A stretch of DNA of 21,652 nucleotides from Acetobacteraceae bacterium UBA6159 (lineage in GTDB: Bacteria > Pseudomonadota > Alphaproteobacteria > Acetobacterales > Acetobacteraceae), in the NCBI GenBank assembly GCA_002422345.1, contig DIUL01000191.1:1-21652 (forward strand). Reading direction: 5' to 3'. The notes beneath the pieces were generated by a model that was not told the origin of the DNA, did no database searches, and worked only from the letters and a program-made list of their open reading frames with translations. Position numbers and translations under genes: made by a program. How positions within the stretch are numbered: position 1 is the stretch's first letter; the number at the start of each line of letters is the position of its first letter. Below are positions 1-7,217 of this stretch, piece by piece.

Positions 1-238
1 GGTGCATAATGACACGGGCGTCGCGGTTTTTCGCATGCGCCAGCACGGGCATCCGCCACGATGCTATCCATCGTCCACCCCGTCGTCGACAACAATGCAG
101 ACGCGCCGCTGCCACCGGATCGGCGAAAGGTCATGACCGCATCGACGGCAATCCGTCCGACCCCCACGCTCAGCGTGACGCTCGGCCTGGGTTCGGGCAA
201 AGAACACCCGCGCTTCATGACCGACGAAAGGACCCAAG

Positions 239-1129
239 ATGGCCGGCACGCCAACCTATGCGACCCCGGCAGGATTTCTCGGGATCAGCCGCAACGACCG
301 GTCCGCGGCCTTCACGGTGGCCGGCGCGCCCATGGACATCGGCACCACGAACCGCTCGGGCACAAGGGAAGGACCGGCGGCGATCCGACGCGCCAGCCGG
401 ATGCTGGTGGATGGGGCGCACCCAGGGTTCTGGGTCGATCCGCTGACCCTGGACCTCGCCGATATCGGTGACTTCGATCTGGCCCTGGGCGATATCCCCA
501 CCTCCCTCGCCCGGATCGAGGCGCAGGCCGACGGGCTGGCCCACCTGCTGTGCCTGGGTGGAGAACACAGCATCTCCCTGCCGTTGCTGCGGTCGTTACG
601 AAAACGTCTTGGCGCACCGGTGGCGCTGGTTCATTTCGATGCCCATGTCGACACCTGGGACGATAATTTCGGCCAGGCCTATGCCCATGGCTCGGTCTTC
701 CACCACGCGATCCGGGAGGGGCTTGTCGATCCGACCCGGATGATCCAGATCGGCATCCGCTCTCCGGTGCAGCGGGAGGTCTGGGACTGGACCGTCGGCC
801 AGGGGGTCACGATCCTGTCGGCGATCGAGGTCCATATGATGGGGCCCGCGGCGGTAACGGACCGGATCAGGACGGTCGTGGGCGACGCCCCCGCCTATCT
901 CAGCTTCGACATCGACGCCCTCGACCCGGCCTTCGCACCCGGCACCGGCACGCCCGAGATCGGTGGCCTCGCCAGTTGGCAGGCGCAGGCGATCCTGCGC
1001 GGGCTGGGCGGCGTCCGTTTCCAGGGCATGGATGTGGTGGAAGTCGCGCCCGCCTATGACACGGCGGAGATCACATCCCTCGCCGCCGCGACGGTCGTCT
1101 GGGAGTACCTGGCACTGCTCAACGCCTGA
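239..1129 (+). CDS. speB: Agmatinase / arginase-family ureohydrolase
   Basis: A 296-residue ureohydrolase, the normal length for this family. The manganese-binding motifs are visible in order: GGEHS near residue 107, HFDAHVDTWD near 132-141, and SFDIDALDPAFAPGTGTPE near 222-240. Family members hydrolyse a guanidino group and release urea; agmatinase makes putrescine from agmatine in the cytoplasm. The ATG is preceded by AAAGGA (227-232) with a 6-nt spacer, which supports this start. An ornithine decarboxylase follows about 380 nt downstream and a succinate-semialdehyde dehydrogenase further on, so a polyamine role is likely. Guanidinobutyrase (product GABA) or guanidinopropionase cannot be excluded from motifs alone. 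Family assignment is firm; substrate is inference. Confidence 0.88.
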   Translation: MAGTPTYATPAGFLGISRNDRSAAFTVAGAPMDIGTTNRSGTREGPAAIRRASRMLVDGAHPGFWVDPLTLDLADIGDFDLALGDIPTSLARIEAQADGLAHLLCLGGEHSISLPLLRSLRKRLGAPVALVHFDAHVDTWDDNFGQAYAHGSVFHHAIREGLVDPTRMIQIGIRSPVQREVWDWTVGQGVTILSAIEVHMMGPAAVTDRIRTVVGDAPAYLSFDIDALDPAFAPGTGTPEIGGLASWQAQAILRGLGGVRFQGMDVVEVAPAYDTAEITSLAAATVVWEYLALLNA

Positions 1130-1509
1130 CCGCGCGCGCCATGCGCTGGGGTTCTGCCTTGGGTCCGAGAAATACGTTGCGCCATACAGCCATTTTCCCC
1201 TATACAGCGCGTCCGCTTAGGCCCCAGTCGTTGGGCCGTGGCGTTCACCGACGCCTCGCACGTGCCGCGAGCCCTCCAAAGGGCACAGCAACGACGTAAG
1301 CGTCCTTTTCGGTCGAGCCGGCTGTCACGCCGGGGTCGTTAGGGAGCTGCCTATGTTGGCTGATCAGATCGCGGCGACGCGAAGAACGCGCATCGCCTGA
1401 ACCCACCGCCGGAGAGCGCAACGCGCCTCCGCTGTTGGCTTCTGTTTTCCCCATCGTCGTTCGGCCATGCCCCCGCGCATGGCCGTTTGCTGCTGCGAGG
1501 ATCTTCGCG
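1130..1509 (+). promoter_or_regulatory. Structured 5' leader of ornithine decarboxylase, candidate speF-type RNA
   Basis: This 380-nt stretch holds no credible gene but several inverted repeats: GGCCC/GGGCC (1220-1237), GCCCT/AGGGC (1271-1284), CCGGC/GCCGG (1318-1333), GCGACGCG paired with CGCG..TCGC (1374-1396), GGAGaGCGC/GCGCCTCC (1411-1430), and a perfect 9-bp stem CGGCCATGC/GCATGGCCG with a 6-nt loop (1462-1485) followed by TTT, 24 nt before the ATG. An 8-mer, TGTTGGCT, occurs at 1354-1361 and 1433-1440. Alphaproteobacterial ornithine decarboxylase genes are known to carry a conserved leader called the speF RNA motif; position and gene match that, but I could not compare it with the covariance model. 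The last hairpin could act as an attenuator. Confidence 0.5.
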
Positions 1510-2745
1510 ATGTCCGTCATGCGTGTCCGTTCCGCCGTCTCTCCGCTCCGCCGTCGCATCAGCGACCTGCCGATGCCCGCGCCGCTGCGCTCGGTCGACG
1601 CGCTGGTCGCCGAGGAGCGGCCGGAGGAGCCGATCCATTGCATCCGCCCGGCCACGCTGGCGGCGACCGCGCGCGACTTCGTGGCGGCGTTTCCCGGCGA
1701 TGTGCTCTATGCCGTGAAGTGCAACCCGGACCCGTCGGTGCTGCGCGCCCTGTGGGCCGGCGGCGTGCGTCATTTCGACTGCGCATCGCCCAGTGAAATC
1801 CTGCTGGTGCGCCAGATGTTCCCGGACGCCGCGATCCATTTCATGCACCCGATCAAGGCCCGCGGCGCGATCCGGGAGGCCTGGACACGGCATGGCGTGC
1901 GCGACTTCGTGCTCGACAGCCAGGCGGAACTTGAGAAGATCCTGCAGGAGATCGGCGCGGGTGATGACCTCGGCCTGGTCGTGCGCCTCGCACTGCCGAA
2001 GGGCGGCGCGGTGCTGGACCTGTCCGGCAAGTTCGGGGCCGAGGCCGAGGAAGCCGCCGCGCTGCTGCGTGCCGCCCGTCCGCACGCGACGCGGCTGGGG
2101 ATCGCGTTCCATGTCGGCTCCCAATGCCTGGACCCGCTGGCCTGGCGGCAGGCGCTGGCCACGGCGGGCGCGGTCATCCAGGCAGCCGGTGTGCGCATCG
2201 ACATCGTCGATGTCGGCGGTGGGTTTCCGGTCGCCTATCCGGACATGGAGCCGGTGGCGCTGGGCGCGTTCATGGCGGAGATCGAGGACGGTGTCGATCG
2301 CCTCGGCCTGCCCGGCGTCCGGCTATGGACGGAGCCCGGGCGCGCCCTGGTCGCCGGTGGCGGCTCGGTTGTCGTGCAGGTGCAGGCTCGGCGTGGTGAC
2401 ATGCTGTATATCAATGATGGGGTGTATGGCAGCCTCGCCGATGCGGGTGTTCTGGGCTTCCGCTATCCGGTGAGGCGCATCCGCCCGGGTATCGTTGCCG
2501 ATGATACCACCGTCCGTGACTTCGGCTTCTACGGCCCGACCTGCGACAGCGCCGATGTGATGCGTGGCCCCTTCACGCTGCCCGCGGACATCGCCGAAGG
2601 AGACTGGATCGAAATCAGCCAGCTCGGCGCCTATGGGGCGTGCCTCCGCACCGGGTTCAACGGGTTCGATCGGGCCCGCATCGCCGAAGTCGGCGATGCG
2701 TCCGTCGATCACGACGACCTCGAAGGTTACGCGCGCGCCGCCTAG
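1510..2745 (+). CDS. speF: Ornithine decarboxylase, PLP fold type III
   Basis: A 411-residue alanine-racemase-fold (group IV) decarboxylase converting ornithine to putrescine with pyridoxal phosphate. The PLP lysine motif YAVKCNPDPSVL lies near residues 67-78; HVGSQ, DVGGGFPVAYPD, a glycine-rich WTEPGRALVAGGG and the C-terminal GPTCDSADVM (active-site Cys-Asp) are all present. The ATG at 1510 has GAGGA (1497-1501) at 8 nt; an earlier in-frame codon at 1435 would run through the leader hairpins and ATG 1573 has no better site. A lysine/ornithine dual decarboxylase is possible. It is preceded by a structured leader and lies in the same direction as the agmatinase, which makes the same product by another route. 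Confidence 0.9.
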   Translation: MSVMRVRSAVSPLRRRISDLPMPAPLRSVDALVAEERPEEPIHCIRPATLAATARDFVAAFPGDVLYAVKCNPDPSVLRALWAGGVRHFDCASPSEILLVRQMFPDAAIHFMHPIKARGAIREAWTRHGVRDFVLDSQAELEKILQEIGAGDDLGLVVRLALPKGGAVLDLSGKFGAEAEEAAALLRAARPHATRLGIAFHVGSQCLDPLAWRQALATAGAVIQAAGVRIDIVDVGGGFPVAYPDMEPVALGAFMAEIEDGVDRLGLPGVRLWTEPGRALVAGGGSVVVQVQARRGDMLYINDGVYGSLADAGVLGFRYPVRRIRPGIVADDTTVRDFGFYGPTCDSADVMRGPFTLPADIAEGDWIEISQLGAYGACLRTGFNGFDRARIAEVGDASVDHDDLEGYARAA

Positions 2746-2780
2746 GCGCAGGCTGTTCCGTCACGCCTCTTAGTTAGCTC

Positions 2781-2811
2781 TTGCACTAAGTGTCGTCATG
2801 GTGATACTTAG
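2781..2811 (+). promoter_or_regulatory. Promoter inside a 26-bp palindrome (likely autoregulatory operator)
   Basis: The half-sites CTAAGTGTCGTCA (2786-2798) and TGGTGATACTTAG (2799-2811) form a palindrome matching at 10 of 13 positions. A promoter overlies it: TTGCAC (2781-2786), 16-nt spacer, GATACT (2803-2808). Its start would fall near 2815-2816, at the ATG of the ArsR-type gene, implying a leaderless or nearly leaderless transcript. Small ArsR/SdpR regulators usually repress their own operon. The palindrome is seen; its function is inferred. Confidence 0.5.
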
Positions 2812-2815
2812 CCTT

Positions 2816-3148
2816 ATGGAACAGTATCAGGAGCGGCTGAACGACGTCTTCCAGGCGCTCGCCGATCCGACCCGCCGCTCCGTCCTGGGACGGCTGGGCC
2901 AGGGGCCGGCCAGCATCAGCGAACTGGCGAAGCCGTTCAGCATGGCGCTGCCGTCCTTTATGAAACACATCCAGATGCTGGAGCGCAGCGGATGGATCGT
3001 GACCCGCAAGGAAGGCCGGACGCGGATTTGCACGATCGAGAAGAAGGCCCTTGCCGCCGCGGATGCCTGGCTCTCGGCGCAACGGGCGCTGTGGGAAGCC
3101 CGTTTCGACCGCCTGGATGCATTGCTGGAGGAGACCAAGAATGACTGA
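2816..3148 (+). CDS. ArsR-family winged-helix autoregulator (SdpR-like)
   Basis: A 110-residue protein with the ArsR pattern: FQALADPTRRSVLGRL (helices 1-2), ISELAKPFSMALPSFMKHIQMLERSGWI (HTH) and VTRKEGRTRICTIE (beta wing). No cysteine metal site is visible, so it is not a classical metal sensor. It overlaps the following AHSA1/SRPBCC gene by 8 nt; this regulator plus SRPBCC pairing is very common, and the partner is thought to bind a hydrophobic ligand. I chose ATG 2816 over ATG 2798 because the upstream codon lies in the centre of the palindromic operator and neither start has a clear Shine-Dalgarno sequence. The effector is unknown. Confidence 0.85.
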   Translation: MEQYQERLNDVFQALADPTRRSVLGRLGQGPASISELAKPFSMALPSFMKHIQMLERSGWIVTRKEGRTRICTIEKKALAAADAWLSAQRALWEARFDRLDALLEETKND

Positions 3149-3608
3149 CACAAGGCTGGATCTGGAAATCGTCCGCGTCGTCGCCGCCCCCCGTGCCAAG
3201 GTGTGGCGTGCCTGGAGCGACCCCGAAATCCTGAAGCAGTGGTGGTGCCCGAAGCCCTGGGTGACCGAGGTGCGTGCCTTCGACTTCCGCCCGGGCGGCG
3301 CGTTTCATACCTTCATGTCCGGCCCGGACGGCGGGGAAAGCGACAATCCCGGCGTGTTCCTCGAAATCGTGCCGATGGAACGGATCGTCTCGACGTCCAT
3401 GCTCCTGCCCGGCTGGCGTCCCGGGACGCCGTGGCTGCCCCTGACCGCCATCTTCATGCTGGAGGATGCAGGCGCGGGCACCCGCTATACGGCGCGCTGC
3501 CTGCACAGGGATGACGCCGATCGCCAGAAGCACGCCGAGATGGGCTTCCATGACGGCTGGGGCACCGCGATCCAGCAATTGGAAGAGGTCGCGCGATCCC
3601 TCCCGTGA
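3141..3608 (+). CDS. AHSA1/SRPBCC-domain protein
   Basis: A 155-residue START/Bet v1-like protein of the activator-of-Hsp90-ATPase-homologue type. Diagnostic segments are the N-terminal IVRVVAAPRAKVWRAWSDPEILKQWW, the FDFRPGGAFHTFM strand, and the C-terminal helix MGFHDGWGTAIQQLEEVA. Such proteins have a deep hydrophobic cavity; no enzymatic residue is assured. The ATG at 3141 overlaps the stop of the upstream ArsR-type gene, indicating translational coupling and a two-gene operon. The gene-free stretch that follows (3609-3829) carries the dehydrogenase promoter candidate. Confidence 0.85.
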   Translation: MTDTRLDLEIVRVVAAPRAKVWRAWSDPEILKQWWCPKPWVTEVRAFDFRPGGAFHTFMSGPDGGESDNPGVFLEIVPMERIVSTSMLLPGWRPGTPWLPLTAIFMLEDAGAGTRYTARCLHRDDADRQKHAEMGFHDGWGTAIQQLEEVARSLP

Positions 3609-3736
3609 TGCGTCCGCCTCCCTGAAATCGGGTCGGGCGCGGTGGAAACCCGTGCCTGACGCTTGGGCCCCGGTCGCATGACCGCGCGGCGCGGTCCGGT
3701 TCGAGGGCTGCCGGCAAGCCCTACCGCTATATCCTG

Positions 3737-3765
3737 TTGGACATTGCGGGAGACCGATGTATACC
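3737..3765 (+). promoter_or_regulatory. Candidate promoter of the succinate-semialdehyde dehydrogenase gene
   Basis: TTGGAC (3737-3742) and TATACC (3760-3765) are exactly 17 nt apart, giving a start near 3772 and a 58-nt leader. The -10 region includes GTATAC, a self-complementary hexamer typical of GntR-type half operators, but no full operator is clear. Confidence 0.35.
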
Positions 3766-3829
3766 AACCGGACGCTATTCCCCGATGGGATTGGCGCACG
3801 CCGGCCGACCCGATGGAGGAACACGAACG

Positions 3830-5263
3830 ATGTATCCGAACGTCTCATTGCTCATTGACGGCCAGTGGCTGCCCGCCGCCTCCGGTCGCACCCTGCCCGT
3901 GGTCAATCCCGCCAGCGATGAAACCATCGGAACCGTCGCCCACGCCGAACGGGCCGACCTCGATCACGCGCTGGACGCGGCGGACCGCGGCTTTCGCGTC
4001 TGGCGGAAGGTATCCGCCTATGACCGGTCAAAACTGATGCGCAAGGCCGCCGACCTGTTGCGGGAACGCGCGGACGCCATCGCGCCGCTGATGACGCTGG
4101 AACAGGGCAAGCCGCTGCCGGAAGCCAAGGGAGAGGTGCTCGCCGCCGCCGACGTCATCGACTGGTTCGCGGAAGAAGGCCGCCGTACCTATGGCCGCGT
4201 TATTCCCGCCCGGGCCGAAGGCATCTACCAGCTTGTGATCAAGGAGCCTGTGGGCCCCGTCGCCGCCTTCACCCCCTGGAACTTCCCCATCAACCAGGTG
4301 GTCCGCAAGCTGTCCTGCGCGCTGGCGACCGGCTGTTCCATCATCGTCAAGGCACCGGAGGAAACGCCCGCCTCTCCGGCTGAACTGATCCGCTGCTTCG
4401 TCGACGCCGGCGTGCCGGCCGGGGTGATCAACCTGGTCTATGGCGTGCCCTCCGAAATCTCGGAATACCTGATCCCGCATCCGGTCATCCGGAAGATGTC
4501 GTTCACCGGATCGACGGCCATCGGCAAGCAGTTGGCCGCTCTTGCCGGTCTGCACATGAAGCGCGCGACGATGGAACTGGGCGGCCATGCGCCGGCCATC
4601 GTGTTCGACGACGCCGATGTGGACGCGGCCAGCCGGATGCTGGCCGGGGCGAAATATCGCAACGCGGGCCAAGTCTGCGTGTCACCCACCCGGATGCTGG
4701 TGCAGGAACGCGTCTACGAGCAGTTCGTGGAAGGCTTCCTGCGCCACACCAAGGCGGTGAAGGTCGGCGACGGGATGGAAGCCGGGACCACCATGGGCCC
4801 GATGGCCAATCCCCGCCGGATCACCGCCATGGAGGCCTTCATCGGCGACGCCACCCAACGCGGGGCAACCGTGCGCACCGGCGGCAACCGGATCGGGAAC
4901 AAGGGCAACTTCTTCGAACCGACGGTCCTGACCGACGTGCCCAAGGACGCAAGGGTCCTGCATGAGGAACCCTTCGGCCCACTCGCGATCATCACACCCT
5001 TCGGTTCCTTCGATGACGTCGTGGTGGAAGCCACTCGCCTCCCCTACGGCCTCGCGTCCTACGCCTACACGCGGTCGGCGAAGACCGCGAATGCCATCGC
5101 CGCCGCGGTCGAAAGCGGAATGATCTCGATCAACCATCACGGCCTGGCGCTGCCGGAAGTGCCGTTCGGCGGCGTGAAGGACTCGGGCTACGGGTCCGAA
5201 GGCGGGTTGGAGGCGCTGGAGGGTTACCTCGTCACCAAGTTCGTCACCCAGGCGGGCATCTGA
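3830..5263 (+). CDS. gabD: NAD(P)-dependent succinate-semialdehyde dehydrogenase
   Basis: A 477-residue aldehyde dehydrogenase, the usual GabD length. The cofactor and catalytic motifs are intact: FTPWNFPINQ (Asn151), IVKAPEETP (Lys174), FTGSTAIGKQL (225-235), MELGGHAP (Glu249), GQVCVSPTR (catalytic Cys283) and EEPFGPLA. It should oxidise succinate semialdehyde to succinate at the end of the GABA/putrescine route. The start at 3830 has GGAGG (3815-3819) at 10 nt; a longer reading from 3737 adds 31 residues unlike the family and would begin inside the putative -35 box. The substrate could also be another semialdehyde, since the His in GGHAP differs from the Asn in E. coli GabD. It is convergent with the short modE-like gene, 31 nt away. 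Confidence 0.85.
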   Translation: MYPNVSLLIDGQWLPAASGRTLPVVNPASDETIGTVAHAERADLDHALDAADRGFRVWRKVSAYDRSKLMRKAADLLRERADAIAPLMTLEQGKPLPEAKGEVLAAADVIDWFAEEGRRTYGRVIPARAEGIYQLVIKEPVGPVAAFTPWNFPINQVVRKLSCALATGCSIIVKAPEETPASPAELIRCFVDAGVPAGVINLVYGVPSEISEYLIPHPVIRKMSFTGSTAIGKQLAALAGLHMKRATMELGGHAPAIVFDDADVDAASRMLAGAKYRNAGQVCVSPTRMLVQERVYEQFVEGFLRHTKAVKVGDGMEAGTTMGPMANPRRITAMEAFIGDATQRGATVRTGGNRIGNKGNFFEPTVLTDVPKDARVLHEEPFGPLAIITPFGSFDDVVVEATRLPYGLASYAYTRSAKTANAIAAAVESGMISINHHGLALPEVPFGGVKDSGYGSEGGLEALEGYLVTKFVTQAGI

Positions 5264-5294
5264 AGGCAAACGAGCGGCGGTGGTGGGCGCTCCG

Positions 5295-5675
5295 TCATCC
5301 GGATGGCAGGCGATTGAGTGCCTGGATGTGCTTGCGCACGGCGGCGGCGGCATCGACCTCGATGGCGCGGTATCGTTCCACCACCGCCTTCCCCGCCTTC
5401 GTCAGCACGGCCCCACCCCCGCCGCTGCCGCCCGCGGCCGTTTCCACGACTGGTGTGCCGAGGCCCTTGTTCAGCTCCTCCACCAGTTCCCAGGTCCGGC
5501 GGTACGACATCCGCAACGCCCGCCCGGCCGCGGATATGGACCCCGAGCGTGCGATTTCTTCCAGGACCGCGATCTTCCCCGGCCCGATCCGGGTTCCGGA
5601 TGCGAGGTCCACCCTGATGCTCAACCGGTCGCTGGCCTTCGCCGTCTCCGGCAACCTGTTTTTTCGTGGCGCCAT
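5295..5675 (-). CDS. modE: ModE-like molybdate-responsive repressor, DNA-binding domain only
   Basis: A 126-residue LysR-type winged-helix protein matching the N-terminal half of ModE: IGPGKIAVLEEIARSGSISAAGRAL, then MSYRRTWELVEELN, then the glycine-rich wing GGSGGGGAVLTKAG. The protein ends about 30 residues after the wing, so the two C-terminal MOP molybdate-binding domains of E. coli ModE are absent; short versions like this are common in Alphaproteobacteria. The start at 5675 is the first methionine of the conserved region; a longer reading extends across the promoter region and has no family similarity. It is divergent from modA (101 nt apart) and likely controls modABC. How it would sense molybdate without a MOP domain cannot be seen here. 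Confidence 0.82.
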   Translation of the reverse strand: MAPRKNRLPETAKASDRLSIRVDLASGTRIGPGKIAVLEEIARSGSISAAGRALRMSYRRTWELVEELNKGLGTPVVETAAGGSGGGGAVLTKAGKAVVERYRAIEVDAAAAVRKHIQALNRLPSG

Positions 5676-5776
5676 GATCCCGCAACCAAACACGTCCGGC
5701 CCCGAGGGATCAACCGGGGCCACGGCCACATCCTGCCCGCCGACCTGAAACCCTCCTGAACTCGAAAGGTCACCGC

Positions 5777-6526
5777 ATGCGCTTCGTCCTGTTCCTCTGC
5801 CTCCTGCTCGCACCGGTCGTGGCCCGCGCGCAGGCCGTGACCGTGTTCGCCGCCGCCAGCCTGACGGACGCGCTGAAGGATATCGCCGCCGAGTGGACCA
5901 AGGCCGGCCACAAGCCGCTGCGCCTGTCCTTCGGGGCCAGTTCGTCGCTGGCACGCCAGATCGAGCAGGGCGCGCCGGTGAACCTGTTCGCCTCGGCCGA
6001 CCTGAAATGGATGGACTACCTGGCCGAGAAGACGCTGATCGCCGCGGACACGCGCCGGAACCTGCTGGGCAATACGCTCGTGCTGATCGTTCCGTCCGAC
6101 AAGCGCCGCCAGATCGCGATCACCCCATCGCTCGACCTCACGGCCTTGCTGGGTGCCAACGGCCGGATCGCGACGGGCGACCCCGCGCATGTCCCGGTCG
6201 GGCTCTATGCGCGGGAGGCGCTGACGAAGCTGGGCCTGTGGGACGCCGTGATGCCCCGCCTCGCCCGGACCGAGGACGTGCGCGCGGCCCTGCTGCTGGT
6301 CGAACGCGGCGAGGCCCCGGCCGGCATCGTCTATTCAACCGACGCCGCCGCGTCCAAGGGCGTGTCGGTCGCGGGAACCTTCCCGGCCGACAGCCATCAG
6401 GCTATTACCTATCCCTTCGCAGTCACCAAGGCCGGTGACACACCGGAGGCGCGATCCGTCATGACCTACCTGGCAGGCCCCCAGGCCCGGGCCATCTTCA
6501 GCCAGCGCGGCTTCAAGGTGCAGTGA
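5777..6526 (+). CDS. modA: Molybdate ABC transporter, periplasmic binding protein ModA
   Basis: A 249-residue protein with a signal peptide (hydrophobic core LFLCLLLAPVV, cleavage after ARA or AQA, residues 18-20). ModA hallmarks are AAASLTDALKDIAAE, FGASSSLARQIEQGAPVNLFASAD and GDPAHVPVGLYAREAL, with the ligand-binding serines and the late tyrosine YSTDA. It captures molybdate or tungstate in the periplasm for ModBC. The start has GAAAGG (5764-5769) at 7 nt. The divergent ModE-like repressor points to regulation by molybdenum, but I found no classical TATA-rich ModE box; the only inverted repeat in the gap is GGCCCC/GGGGCC (5698-5721). modB follows directly. Confidence 0.92.
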   Translation: MRFVLFLCLLLAPVVARAQAVTVFAAASLTDALKDIAAEWTKAGHKPLRLSFGASSSLARQIEQGAPVNLFASADLKWMDYLAEKTLIAADTRRNLLGNTLVLIVPSDKRRQIAITPSLDLTALLGANGRIATGDPAHVPVGLYAREALTKLGLWDAVMPRLARTEDVRAALLLVERGEAPAGIVYSTDAAASKGVSVAGTFPADSHQAITYPFAVTKAGDTPEARSVMTYLAGPQARAIFSQRGFKVQ

Positions 6527-6527
6527 C

Positions 6528-7217
6528 CTGACGCTGACTCCGGAAGAATGGGAAGCCGTCAAGCTCACCCTCTATGTCGCGGCGCAGGCTGTCGGGTTCG
6601 GCCTGCCGCTGGCCATTGTTGTCGCCTGGGTTCTGGCGCGATGCCGCTTCCCCGGCCACGCGTTGCTGAACGCGTTGGTGCATCTGCCGCTGGTGCTGCC
6701 GCCGGTCGTGACCGGCTGGCTGCTGCTGATCACCTTCGGCGTGCGCGGCCCTGTCGGCGCCCTGCTGCATGACTGGTTCGGTATTCGGCTGGTCTTCACG
6801 ACGGCGGGCGCGAGCCTCGCCTGCGGGGTGATGATCTTCCCCATCATGGTCCGCGCGATCCGCCTGTCATTCGAGGCCGCGGACCCCGGCCTCGAACAGG
6901 CGGCGCGCACCCTCGGCGCCGGCCGGCTGGACCGGCTGTTCACCATCACGCTCCCGCTCGCCTCCCCGGGTATCCTGGTGGGCGGGATCGTGGCCTACGC
7001 CACCTGCCTGGGGGAATTCGGGGCGGTCATCACCTTCGCCGCGAGCATCCCTGGGGAAACCCAGACCCTGCCGCTGGCCATCTACGCCGCCTTGCAGGTG
7101 CCGGGCGGTGAGGCGAAGGCGGCGCAACTGTCCCTGGTGTCCATCACCCTGGCATTGACGGGCCTGCTGCTGTCGGAATGGTTCGCCAAGCGCCTCAATG
7201 CCATGCTGGGTCGATGA
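6528..7217 (+). CDS. modB: Molybdate ABC transporter permease ModB (non-canonical start)
   Basis: Inner-membrane permease with several hydrophobic segments and the coupling motif EQAARTLGAGRLDRLF. The homologous protein begins with TLTPEEWEAVKLTLYVAA, encoded from 6531, but this frame has no ATG, GTG or TTG between the stop at 6462-6464 and TTG 6663. Starting at 6663 would remove about 45 residues including the first membrane helix. CTG 6528, two bases after the modA stop, with AAGG (6515-6518) nine nt upstream, gives 229 residues, the usual ModB length. Alternatively a GTG at 6523 overlapping the modA stop was the ancestral start and one base has been lost after it. The start is therefore inferred; the permease identity is firm. 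It overlaps modC by ATGA. Confidence 0.85.
   Translation: MTLTPEEWEAVKLTLYVAAQAVGFGLPLAIVVAWVLARCRFPGHALLNALVHLPLVLPPVVTGWLLLITFGVRGPVGALLHDWFGIRLVFTTAGASLACGVMIFPIMVRAIRLSFEAADPGLEQAARTLGAGRLDRLFTITLPLASPGILVGGIVAYATCLGEFGAVITFAASIPGETQTLPLAIYAALQVPGGEAKAAQLSLVSITLALTGLLLSEWFAKRLNAMLGR

Noticed and set aside
1..238. Open frames before the agmatinase gene, including one from position 9 and one from 61
   Set aside because: They overlap each other and the agmatinase, are rich in Arg/Pro as typical of GC-rich shadow frames, and show no family pattern. A TAA at 7-9 might end an upstream gene, but too little is visible to call it.
1351..2124. Long minus-strand open frame opposite the ornithine decarboxylase
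   Set aside because: It mirrors the codon pattern of the real gene, has no recognisable domain, and covers the leader and the conserved decarboxylase coding region.
2958..3848. 296-codon minus-strand frame across the ArsR/SRPBCC pair
   Set aside because: It runs antisense to two well-supported genes and has low-complexity Arg/Gly/Pro composition.
5698..5721. GGCCCC/GGGGCC inverted repeat as a ModE box or molybdenum-cofactor riboswitch
   Set aside because: Lacks the TATA-rich ModE half-sites and is far too short and simple for the riboswitch.
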